Assembly (NCBI GenBank): GCA_034440635.1
Contig: JAOTON010000040.1
Coordinates: forward strand, 558,001-622,000
Direction: 5' to 3'
Length of the DNA stretch: 64,000 nt
DNA from: Lepas anatifera
Lineage: Eukaryota > Arthropoda > Thecostraca > Lepadidae
Numbering within the stretch: the stretch's first letter is position 1; each line of letters opens with the position of its first letter. Of the stretch, positions 54,957 to 64,000 are shown piece by piece. The position numbers and the translations under genes were made by a program. A model generated the notes under the pieces. That model worked only from the letters and a program-made list of their open reading frames with translations. It did no database searches and had not been told where the DNA came from.

Positions 54957-55655
54957 CTTGCCCCTAGATTTTCTGTTTTGGGGGAATGTATTTCCCCCAA
55001 CCACCACTCGCCAGCAGCACCTACTGCAAGTTGTAGAGCATTGCCACAAGCCGTTTCCCGACACTAGGAAATCAGTTCTGGCGTACACCTCTGGCCAGGG
55101 GCCTTCCAGAAGGATATTTATATGTAGCAATAGACTTTTGTTCCATATTGAATAACGTGTATATGTCTTGAAACTGTGTCTTTCTAGTCTAAGGATCAAT
55201 GATAATATTTATAAAACAGTGTTTTGCCTGACCATATAAGGAAAACAACCAGTTATTCGGATCAGGGTTGTGTACCTTATAACACAATATGGTTCTATGT
55301 AAAACGAAGAACGTGAAGTTCCTAATTGTAGTGGAAATAAGTCGGAATGCCATGTAAATAATAGATAAAAGATAATTCTTACAAAACATAGCCAAAAAGA
55401 GAAGAAAATATAAGACACACTAAGCTGTAGTCCCGCATTACGATGGAAATACCGAAATACTTCGTGTTCAAGCGTTGCAGTCTCCATAGGGAGCTATGGG
55501 TAAAACTTCAAGTGATTTGCGCTGGGGTCAAATATTAATTCAAATGCCTGATTTTTTGCACAATTTCGTTTCAGGTCACACTCAATGGGAAAAAGAAAGG
55601 TAAACACCAACTTTTAAAACTTTGTTAATTTTGGGACACCCTAATGTACATACAT

Positions 55656-56402
55656 TAATTGTTTGGAATGTTTCGAGTGGTAACTTTTTTAATTTTCGTC
55701 TTTACCGTTTCTTGAGGCGGGAAATTACACTTTTGTTGACATATGCCTTGTCTGCAAAACAATGCTAGCTGGTGGCAGCTTAAAATGACACCGAGTCGAA
55801 AACATGCCCGGTGGTTCACTGTGACTTGTGGTGAAGGGGTGGGTGCAGTAGTTGCTGCATGGCCCCACTTACCAAACGACGGCCCATTCTCCTAAATTGT
55901 GCACTGATACTCGCTCTTTAACCAAAGTACTATGTTGGACGTATATCGGCAATCCAGCTGAAATGCTGACCATAAAGTCGGCCCCGCCTCGGATCCCCAG
56001 CTCCCACGCCCTTTGGTAGATAGCGTGGGTTTTGCTAGTCGAGAAGCCGGGCTCTTTGTGCCTCACACTTTTCATGCTTCCTAGGCCAATAATGGCCATG
56101 CATATATTCAATTGTGCAGTCAGCGTTTTCAAGTAGGTATGAAAAGCTGACGTACCGACTCACCGGGGGACGATGTATAGTCTTGTCGTTATCTCATCTC
56201 AATATCACATTTGCGTTGAGTAATGCTTCGAATTGCTTAAGTGATGGTTGAAACGCCTGGCACCGGAAGGCACCTCCAAGGGATCCAATATCGTCTTTGG
56301 CCACGTTGAGAGAAGAAAGTACTCATAAGTGCCATAATCAGCTGGGGTATCGTATCAGTCGTTGGAGTGAATACAAACTACAAAGCGGAAGGCTTGGCAG
56401 TC
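55656..56402. other. Unassigned sequence
   Basis: An 87-codon minus-strand frame at 55869-56132 has no motif I recognise and no clear splice signals. Otherwise unremarkable. Confidence 0.35.
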
Positions 56403-56406
56403 TTAA

Positions 56407-57428
56407 CCCTCGCCCCACCGGGGGGCCATCGATGGCCCCCCTAAGGTTTTTCCGGGATAGCAGAAAAACGACGAGGCACAGCACCGTGGTTGAGGACTCT
56501 ACCTCTCACTGCATCATTTTCCCATCATCCCTGAAATTTTTACCCCGGGTCACCCAAGGTCAGGTCACCAGACGAGGTCAACCAAGGTCACCTCACTTCA
56601 CCTTTAGAGCTCTGTAAGAGCTACATTTCAAAGTCGATCAATTTGAAACTTCCTACATTTTATGCCCCTCCAGGGTCTACAAGGTGTATATCCGGGATTT
56701 TTCGATTTCGTGCCCTGAGGTCAGGTCACGAGGCGACCTCTCCCATTGGAAAAGCATGGGGAAAAGCTATTTCATGATATAAAAGCCACAAAAATGATTG
56801 CAAATACTCAGACTGCTCAGAACAACGTTTTTGGACACCCTTTCACGGATCCCAGGGGTCATATTTGCCCTTTGACTTTTCCAAGGTCATCCAAGGTCAC
56901 CAGAGGTCAAAAACAGTATTTTGACACTAACTTTTGACCTAATTGAGCTAGAGCGGTGAAACAAACACCATCGTGTTTGTCTTGTCACTGGCTTTCATTT
57001 GATATACGGCAAGGTCACTTTTTGACCTTTCGTGACCTCAGGTCATATTAGGTCACGAGGTGACCTCTGGCGGTCAAACCACTGGCGGGAGGTCTTTACG
57101 TTCCACATAGCGGAAAAAGTACTGGCAATTTGCTATCAAATATACTTTACCAGGCCTCAATACCTCTAATGACATAAGAGTTATGCCCAATTTGCTTAAT
57201 CATTGCATATTTGAGTGAAAATAGCCGATCTTGACCTAATTTGACCTCTGGAGGTCAAACCATTGACCTGAGCACTAAAACATGCGAAGTAATTTCTTAC
57301 TGAATTCACGCGAGCTTTCTATTGCACTTTGCAGATTTGCGCTAACGCCCATATTTTCGGAGTTAGAGGGGGCCATCGATGGCCCCCGGTGGGGCGAAGG
57401 TGGCGCCGGACCCCCGGTGGGGCGCGGG
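56407..57428. mobile_element. piggyBac-like non-autonomous element
   Basis: The 1022-bp element is bounded by TTAA on both sides (56403-56406 and 57429-57432). It starts CCCTCGCCCCACCGGGGG and ends with the inverse CCCCCGGTGGGGCGCGGG. TTAA target sites with CCC/GGG ends are the piggyBac signature. The right end has an additional internal copy of the GGTGGGGCG motif beside a GGCCATCGATGGCC palindrome, matching the asymmetric internal repeats of that superfamily. The interior is rich in AGGTCA words and has no transposase. Confidence 0.82.
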
Positions 57429-57432
57429 TTAA

Positions 57433-57825
57433 CATCCGTAACTTGTTGCAATGTTTTTGTTACTACCCATTTATTCAATATACGAAAACTGAACAGCCCT
57501 GAATCTTATACCAGATACACGCACCGTCAACTGGCCAGAACTGTGTTAGTTCAAAGATCAAAATCTTGGCCAGATTTAGCCGGTTGGGGTGAGCTCTCAA
57601 ACGCAGATTGCGCTGCTAGAATGCACTCTCCTCTAATTATGAGGCGCCGAGAGATTCTCTACATCTGCCGTCTGTTGATGACAGACATGCTGTTGATTCT
57701 TGCAGTGTGACACAAGATGATTTCATGCAATACAAATATGTTGCGAACAATATGCGTTTACGTGGCACCGCCGAACCGACTGCCGTATCGCACTGTATTA
57801 AACATCTGAGAACCTGGATGACGTG
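57433..57825. other. Probable intron sequence
   Basis: Non-repetitive sequence between the piggyBac-like element and the minisatellite upstream of the exon. If the exon is real and on the + strand, this lies in its upstream intron. No exon recognised. Confidence 0.35.
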
Positions 57826-58385
57826 TCGCTGACTTCTGAGTTGGTTGGTTCTGTGAATTGTGAGTTGATTGTGACCCATGTCTGTACTCTGACTCGTGAG
57901 TTGGTTTTGACCCGTGGCTGTCTCTGACTTGTGAGTTGGTTGTGACCCGTGTCTGTCTCTGACCAATGACTTGGTTCTGACCCTGGGTTCTCTGACTTGT
58001 GAGTTGGTTGTGACCCGTGTCTGTCTCTGACCAATGAGTTGGTTCTGACCCGGGGTTCTCTGACTTGTGAGTTGAATCTGACTCATGGTTGTCTCTGACC
58101 TGTGAGTTGCCTTGTGACTTGTGAGCTGGCTGTGACGTGTGTCTGTCTCTTACTTGTGAGTTGACTTGTGACTTGTGAGCTGGCTGTAACGTGTGTCTGT
58201 TTCTGACTTGCGAGTTGGCTTGCGTCTTATGAGTTGGCTGTAACGTGTGTCTGTCTCCGACTTGTGAGTTGACTTGTGACTTGTGAGCTGGCTGTAGCGT
58301 GTGTCTTTCTGTGACTTGTAAGTTGACTTGTGACTTGTGAGCTGGCTGTAGCGTGTGTCTTTCTCTGACTTGTGAGTTGACTGTA
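57826..58385 (+). repeat. Intronic minisatellite reaching the splice acceptor
   Basis: Units of about 33-35 bp (TCTCTGACTTGTGAGTTGGT...) in the first half and about 54 bp in the second half are built on CTGACTTGTGAGTTG. The last unit runs directly into the polypyrimidine tract of the exon at 58409. Each unit contains a branch-point-like CTGAC and a donor-like TTGTGAGT. Frames through it are repeat by-products. Confidence 0.85.
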
Positions 58386-58408
58386 ACCTGTCTCCCCGCC
58401 GTTTGCAG

Positions 58409-58491
58409 GCCGAACGTGTGCGGTCCACGTCACCGGCCCCACTGCTGTCCCGGTTGGCAGGAGAAGCCAGGCACCGACCTCTGTATCCAGC
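58409..58491 (+). CDS. Single exon of a fibrillin-like extracellular protein
   Basis: The exon is 83 bp, preceded by TCTCCCCGCCGTTTGCAG and followed by GTGAGTACC, so both splice sites are near-consensus. In the open frame it encodes PNVCGPRHRPHCCPGW followed by nine residues ending DLCIQ. The NVCG-x6-CCPGW-x8-C pattern is that of the short cysteine-rich segment at the N-terminus of fibrillins, just before the first EGF-like repeats, which acts in microfibril assembly outside the cell. From memory, the matching human FBN1 exon is also 83 bp and also starts at the third base of a codon, as here. Related segments occur in LTBP- and VWDE-type proteins. I did not find the next EGF-coding exon in the remaining 5.5 kb or the upstream exon, so the gene's introns are long. 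Confidence 0.75.
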
Positions 58492-60998
58492 GTGAGTACC
58501 GTCTCGTTACACCGACTCAGCTGCCTGCTGCCTCTCAGAGCCGGCCGCGGCCCAGGCTACGCCAAGGCCTTCCCGATCTCCAACGTTGTTCCATTCATAT
58601 TCCAGGTCAAAGTCTGGTAACGACGACGCGGAAGTTCTTAGCGTAGTTTTATCAACACCAGCATGACAACTCCAATTATAGCTGCAGTCAGGTACGAAAA
58701 CGTTGAAACGTACTTTTTATGGGCGGGCATTATCCTGTGGGTATTGTAGCTCAACCAAACCGGGTAATTGGTCCATCAATTTGAGTTATGCATTGCTCAG
58801 CATTAATTGTTGCTTTCTGAGCATGGATTGGCTGTGAAGGCCGTAACAGCGGCTCATAGTGTGCATCTTGTGCTCGTTTTTCAGCAAGCTATGTTAGATA
58901 TGGACCAAAAACGATTGACACTCGCTCTAACCGCGCGGATGCAGAGTACGAAGCGGCGGGGATTATCACAACTTGCGTCGGAAAATGTTACCCTGTCTGT
59001 ACTCTGCCTAAAGCTCTGGTCAGAAAATTTATTTTAATAAGTGATTGCTCGTTTCAACAGCATCTATGTAGAGATGAAACGGTAGACGACAAAATCGTAT
59101 TTTCTCTCAGTGATCTTATGTAAAAATTGGGCTTCTATTGATATTTTTCTAAAAGTGCAATTGTACTTTCTCACCAATTGGTAATTCAAGGAATTATAAA
59201 AACGGCAAACGACCGTCTTTTCTTGAAAATTCAGAATTCGCTTTCCTTTGTTTGGAGAAAATCTTACCACTTTTCCTACGAACAGAATAATATTTTATTT
59301 TCAATGTCTCCTTTTTGAACCATCTACACTCTAAAAGATGTGAGTCTATTCTGGGTTCGGGTCTGGAGCTGGCTGCAGCGCGCCGGGCATAGTCAACGTG
59401 AGGCGGATTCGCACGTAAATTAACCGTCTCCACGGTCCTGCAGACTACCTCAAAACATTGCTCCATCAGGGTTGCTGTTTGTCAGACCATGCCGCACAGT
59501 AAGGCAAACTTTTTACCATAAACCACTACCTCCCAGTCAGTTGAGCATCCAGATTATGTGATTTCATAGGACAGAGTACCAAGGTAGGGTACTCATCTTA
59601 CGTCCGCGAGGTACATACCTGGAGGAGCGATGCCTTTTTGCAGGGTGGGTGGTGGGTGCCGTTTTGCCTTTAATCATGGTATGGCCCTCCAAAGCTCTTT
59701 CAACTATGAGCGTCATTGCACCGAATTATTGAAAGGAAACTAAGAAAATATGATTCTTGCTTACACGCAGGGCCTGCCGTAAGCTCAGGGGTCGTCGTGA
59801 ACAGATAAAAACAGATGCAAGGATCGTGCGAATGTAAAGGCATTCCTCATGACACACATTGTTTTAGTGTGCGGATGAGCTCAGAGGGAACGGCCGTAGG
59901 CTCAGAGGAAATAAACCATCAGATCGAAGCTAAAATTGTTTTTCGTTACATAAAGTTTTAGAGTGAACCTCAGTTCAGCCAAAGATGGCTCCGCTTAAGT
60001 TGACCTATAAGCAAGCTTTCACTAGTAGCATTTGGAGAATAACCGAGTTGATTTTGGGCTCAACCCGAATTGAAGACGTTGGAAAGGAGCGGGGGACGGG
60101 TCGGGTCAGTCGCCTGCAACTGCAGGATGACCCGCTTCGCGGCCCGTTCGTCCCAGCGGCGGCGCTGAATAGTGGGCTGACGCGGCGGCTATCTATCTCC
60201 GGCTGCAGCGGCTGTCGCGGCCAGCTTTGGCCGTTCGTGCAACTCACCATCGTCCGATGCGGCACCACTACATACTGCCCTGACAGTGATGCCAAACACA
60301 CGTCTGCGCTCCACGCATCGCCTGTGGTACGCCATTCAGGCGTGGCACGTCCAAACAGCCCTGCTAAAACAACTGAGATTCGTACTGGGATGGCTGCTTC
60401 ATGGTTCACTTGTCTGGGAGTGGAATGAATACCTTGAGCAGTAACTGGGATCTTTGTGGTTAAGTTTGTCACCACAGTATAAACTTAGCTGTCCGATAAC
60501 ATGGACCATAGTTACAGTCGGCCCTCTTCAGCGGTGTCCTTTCTTGGTCACTCTATACACTAAAGTCCGTTCTTGCTCAGCGTCGCAACGCCCACCATTG
60601 AAACTTCAGCCGTGACAAACACGCCAAAAACGTCGGGCCTTATTACCACATCATCATTCCCTCTTCACTTTTGCAGCGCGGCAACTTCAGACGTGCGGGA
60701 GCGAGCCAAACCGTCACTTATATTCAATTCGCAGTGTCAGGCATGCCAAACACGACGAGCGACTGAAACACAAAAGGAGCGCACCGAATTAGTAACATAC
60801 TCTAGGATACTAAGTAAACTCTTCATGTCGTAGACACGGAATGAGATGCTGATGCGATTGAGCCCTATCATGCTCGCATCCATTCAGACGACGGAGTTGA
60901 GATGGGATGCACCCCGGCGGCATTCCAGCCGCCTCCGAGCAGGGCGGACGCCGGCGCCGGTGTTATGAATCCAAACATTTGTCCGGGGGCAGCGACGC
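58492..60998. other. Unassigned, probably intronic sequence
   Basis: About 2.5 kb downstream of the exon. Frames of 147 codons (+, 59985-60428) and 156 codons (-, 60005-60475) overlap and neither shows a domain I know. I looked for an EGF-like exon with a C-x3-C pattern and saw none. Confidence 0.35.
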
Positions 60999-61006
60999 GT
61001 GCAGAA

Positions 61007-63063
61007 TAGGGCTGATAATCCCGGGATCGGGATCCCGGGATCCCGGGATTGTGTTAATCCCGAATCCCGGGATTACTTATTTCTGAATCCCGGGATCCCG
61101 ATATTTTCCAACAATAAAAGTAACGTGGAAAGCGTCGTTGATAGTAATAAAAACATTATAGAATCCAACAACATGCTACAGCGTTGTTTTATGCTTAATA
61201 TTTTACCTACCTGAAATGTTCAAACACAAGCAAAAGCCAGGCTCTCCCTTCTGCATGTAGGTAGATTATACCTGGCATCGCTTACAGTTCACACTGTGTC
61301 AGTTTGTCTGTTCGAGCTCGAGTCTGAAAAGTAAACAATTTTTTTAACGACCTAAACGAGACATGCATCGCGATCGAAAAGAACCAGACGCATGGCTTTA
61401 ATATATTACAATTGACCCTGGGGTGTCCAACTGACCCTTGATGGGGTCAAATGTAACATTTGAGGAAGTATTTCAAAGCCAAGTTATGTAGCTATGTACT
61501 AGCCAAGCAAAGACCAATCAATGTTTTTATTTTGGTATAGTGCTACATCTGCCAGATAGCCAAAATGTCAAGGCTGCTGAAAAGGCTGATGAAAAGTTTT
61601 CTGGCACAAAGCATTGCCCTTCCTGAAGCAGAAAAGTAAGAATCGTGACAGTTGACCCCGGTCTCCCTATCAACTTTACAGAAAAGTAATGCAACGATCT
61701 CACTCTAAATTTCACATATGCTACCAACACAATGATAATAAATGGGCTAGCACTTCACACCAGTAACCAGTCTGTCGCGCTTTGACTACACTGTGCCCGC
61801 CTAATCCACGAACGAGCTCTGAGCGCTGACAACCGACCATGTCTGAAATGAGAGCATCATGAAGTGCCACGGTACTGGCTGGCGAGGGCTTCTGGTCGGA
61901 TAGAAAACGATGTTTGATTGGTTTTAGGCTATTTCCTGCATTATGGTTAGTTAAATTAATGCTGAGGCCACTTAGCCGGGATTTCCAGCAACTACTTGCT
62001 TTGTTACGTTTTTTCACGATGGGTAGATGGCTACTGATGGTAGTTTTTAATACAATTTTTCTGGATTGTCGGTTTGGGACAAGCAATACAACAAACTTAT
62101 TATTAACGGGTGGTATTCTGTTTTTTATCGTTAGGTCAGTTTTTATTAAGTTTTGAGCAAGACTTGTCTTTTTACTGGGGCCAATTTCCCGGCATTGGGG
62201 TGGGGGGGCATTTCGGCCGACGGGGGGCAATTGGCCCCCAGTTAACATGTTAAAAATGACCTGGGACAGATGCATGCTTCCGAAGTAGTTGTAGATGCAG
62301 AAGCGATGGACGTTGATGATCCTCAGCCAGCACAGTCGCTTCAATCGATGCTTCAACAGGCTCTAGTGCTAAGACAAGTGCTAAGACAACAGTTCCAGAG
62401 CCAGATCACAGTTCAAGCGCGTCCAGGCTAAGTTCTCCAATCCTTCGCTTATGACCAAGGCCATTAGGAAAGAGTTGGAAAACCTGCCTGCCTCTGGAAG
62501 AACGGTTATGATAGCTCTGTCCTACAGCTGGCTCAAGGACATAGTCCCTACGAGTGTTGACTCGGAACGTGTGTTTTCAACTGACGGGAATATCGTCACT
62601 AAAGAACGGTCGAGTCTCGGCGACGAAGCCGTTGATGCCCTTTGCTTCATCAAGTGGTACTATCGTGGCAGGTGACTTGTGTGACCAGGATACAATAGGC
62701 CGGGTCACAATAGGTAATACCTCTATTGTAATATGACTAGAAATATAACCAAGAGATATATATTGTCAATATCATTCATATGTCTTTATTTGTTTGGGGA
62801 GCAGAGCATTTTATTCTGCTTAATGTCCATATGAATTTTTATGTACTTTCCGCATGGTGTAAATAGTATGCTATGGGTTATATTTAACGGGAAATATTTA
62901 CTATGCTGTTAAGAATACGCCACATACGTTATCTAAAGCAGACAAGTGTTTTCGACATGTTTATTGAAAAATTGCCCAGCCCGGGATCCCGGGATATCCC
63001 GGGATTGAGGGTCGATGAATCCCGGGATCCCGGGATTGCAAAATATCCGGGATTATAGCCCTA
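61007..63063 (+). mobile_element. hAT element with degraded transposase
   Basis: Ends TAGGGCTGATAATCCCGGGAT and, inverted, TAGGGCTATAATCCCGGAT are flanked by exact octamers GTGCAGAA (60999-61006 and 63064-63071). Next to each end are clusters of ATCCCGGGAT palindromes (61014-61100 and 62980-63050). The only transposase part left is the C-terminal dimerisation domain at 62451-62675. The 61400-62240 middle appears unrelated and may itself be an insertion. Confidence 0.88.
62451..62675 (+). pseudogene. hAT transposase C-terminal dimerisation domain
   Basis: The frame reads IRKELENLPASG, then YSWLKDIVPTSVDSERVFST, then GNIVTKERSSLGDEAVDALCFIKWYYR and a stop. PTSV-SERVFS-GNIV-K-R--L--E-VD-L-F is the hallmark of the hAT dimerisation region, needed for transposase multimers. 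The RNase H-like catalytic core (DDE residues) is not recognisable upstream, so this is a remnant. It lies in the same orientation as the element is drawn. Confidence 0.88.
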
Positions 63064-63071
63064 GTGCAGAA

Positions 63072-64000
63072 GTGGCTGCAATCGAACACCCCGGCCGCCA
63101 CATACCTCACTTCTGATAGTGGCGCACCGGCTTAAGTTACCACCAAGGCGCAGATGAGATTTATACGTGGGCTTAAATCCCGCAGTGTTCAATATTTCAT
63201 TTATCAGCATTCTTTGGACTTCTTTTGGTGTTGTTGAGTACGTTATGGGTTAGATGTGTAAATGCATATTGGAACCGCTCGCGCATTGGATTGAACTAGA
63301 CTGGATTCGCCAGACAATTCGGGAATATTGATGGTCCTGATATGAAGCTGGATTTCAATATCCGTCAATTTGGTCCTATTTTTAGGTATGAATTGGATTT
63401 TGATGTGAAATCGCTTGCTAACCAGATCATGGTTTACAAACGGACTGGCCTAGATTTGTCGGAGAAACCTCAGATATAAACTGAGCTGGATGATAATTTT
63501 CATGGTCATGGTGTTCTGTATCGTTCAAGGGAATTGGACACTTCCATGGAACTTGAACTGAGCTATAAGTGTTCAGAGCATAAGGAAGAGCTCTTTGTTA
63601 CACAGCTCATTTTTCTCAGAACTCACTTTTTATAGAGCAGCAAGGAGTCATATGAGTGTACGATTTTAAGCGCAGGGATATCTACCATGGGTATAATGGC
63701 TGGCACCGGTGGTTCCTGGTGGGGGAGATGGCTCGCTGGAGCCGATGGGGGCGAAACCCGCTCTAGATTCACGCTGTTTCTCAAATGGTGAGTTCTGGAA
63801 CGGGTGAAAAATCCGGCGCATGGGTTTCTCAGCATGCTGTTATCACATGGCTATCTCAGTTCAAATCCGATTATCAAGGTGCTACATTCCCTTAAAGTGC
63901 GCTGTAAAATGAGCTTAAAATTAGCATGGATTTAGCCTTCAGATTTTGTGGCACTGGAAAATGAGCTACAGACTATTCATAGTTTTGATTCTCGCCAGTC
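63072..64000. other. Unassigned sequence with one miniature-element end
   Basis: Mostly unrecognised. At 63845-63897 the phrase GGCTATCTCAGTTCAAATC then AAGGTGCTACATTCCCTTAA matches one end of the 8834-9291 and 53742-54029 family; the partner end is not in the window. Confidence 0.45.

Larger units (their letters stand above)
52478..55655. mobile_element. 3.2-kb palindromic element
   Basis: Both outer ends read ATGTATGTACATTAGGGTGT pointing inward. The left arm (52478-53741) and right arm (54030-55655) are inverse copies over about 1.26 kb with small differences. A miniature element forms the centre. The arms are equal in length once a SINE in the right arm is discounted. Each arm contains part of an unknown ORF, reading outward from the centre and broken by a small hAT-type insertion. 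The outer ends look like a Tc1/mariner-type TACATTAGGGTGTCCC terminus, but no transposase catalytic motif is visible. Confidence 0.85.

Noticed and set aside
55869..56132. 87-codon minus-strand frame as a host exon
   Set aside because: The text looks protein-like in places, but I recognise no family and see no convincing splice sites.
59985..60475. Overlapping 147- and 156-codon frames
   Set aside because: They are on opposite strands over the same bases, with no recognised domain or splice pattern.

Overview
This is eukaryotic, metazoan DNA, almost certainly from an invertebrate nuclear genome. It has no bacterial-style gene packing. It is dominated by transposable elements, tRNA-derived SINEs, minisatellites and duplications. 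The only host coding sequence I can support is one 83-bp exon at 58409-58491. It resembles the short cysteine-rich N-terminal exon of fibrillin-type genes in peptide motif, splice phase and remembered length. The species cannot be read from the sequence. An I-type LINE, many hAT miniature elements and several SINE families would suit an arthropod, mollusc or other invertebrate.

Layout. 1-15.6 kb: degenerate GC-rich and GGCGCC-type minisatellites, SINEs (4.1, 11.1 and 14.2 kb), hAT-type miniature elements with 8-bp target duplications (4.8, 9.9 and 11.6 kb, the last one nested), a broken LINE (6.1-8.3 kb) split by a 690-bp insertion, a proline-rich 33-bp minisatellite (13-14.1 kb) and a piggyBac-like end (15.2 kb). 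15.6-21.3 kb: an array of short hairpin cassettes of two types (A and B), interrupted by a 4.1-kb hAT-type element. 21.3-52.0 kb: eight related units arranged head to tail, all on the + strand. Each ends in a 13-nt box, a GC-rich hairpin and usually a TTG-repeat tract. This block has been expanded by 50-bp and 21-bp satellites, miniature elements and 2.6-kb or larger duplications. A 6.9-kb LINE (22455-29368, minus strand) with an intact ORF2 sits in the first unit. 52.5-55.7 kb: a 3.2-kb palindromic element with about 1.26-kb arms around a miniature element. 56.4-57.4 kb: a piggyBac-like non-autonomous element flanked by TTAA. 57.8-58.5 kb: a minisatellite running into the acceptor of the fibrillin-like exon. 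61.0-63.1 kb: a hAT element with a surviving transposase dimerisation domain and an exact 8-bp target duplication.

Most unusual signal: hairpin cassettes A and B differ in sequence but share one architecture. The first 13 nt of each stem region is the exact inverse of the box at the far end of the unit family it accompanies (AGAAGCCGGTGAC for A, AGAGCCGCATGAC for B). One B variant carries paired changes that keep the stem. With the terminal hairpin, internal tandem repeats and microsatellite, this resembles the layout of Helentron-type (rolling-circle) non-autonomous elements. That assignment is an inference; no helicase is present in the window.

All family assignments come from motif recognition by eye. 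No database search or alignment was run.
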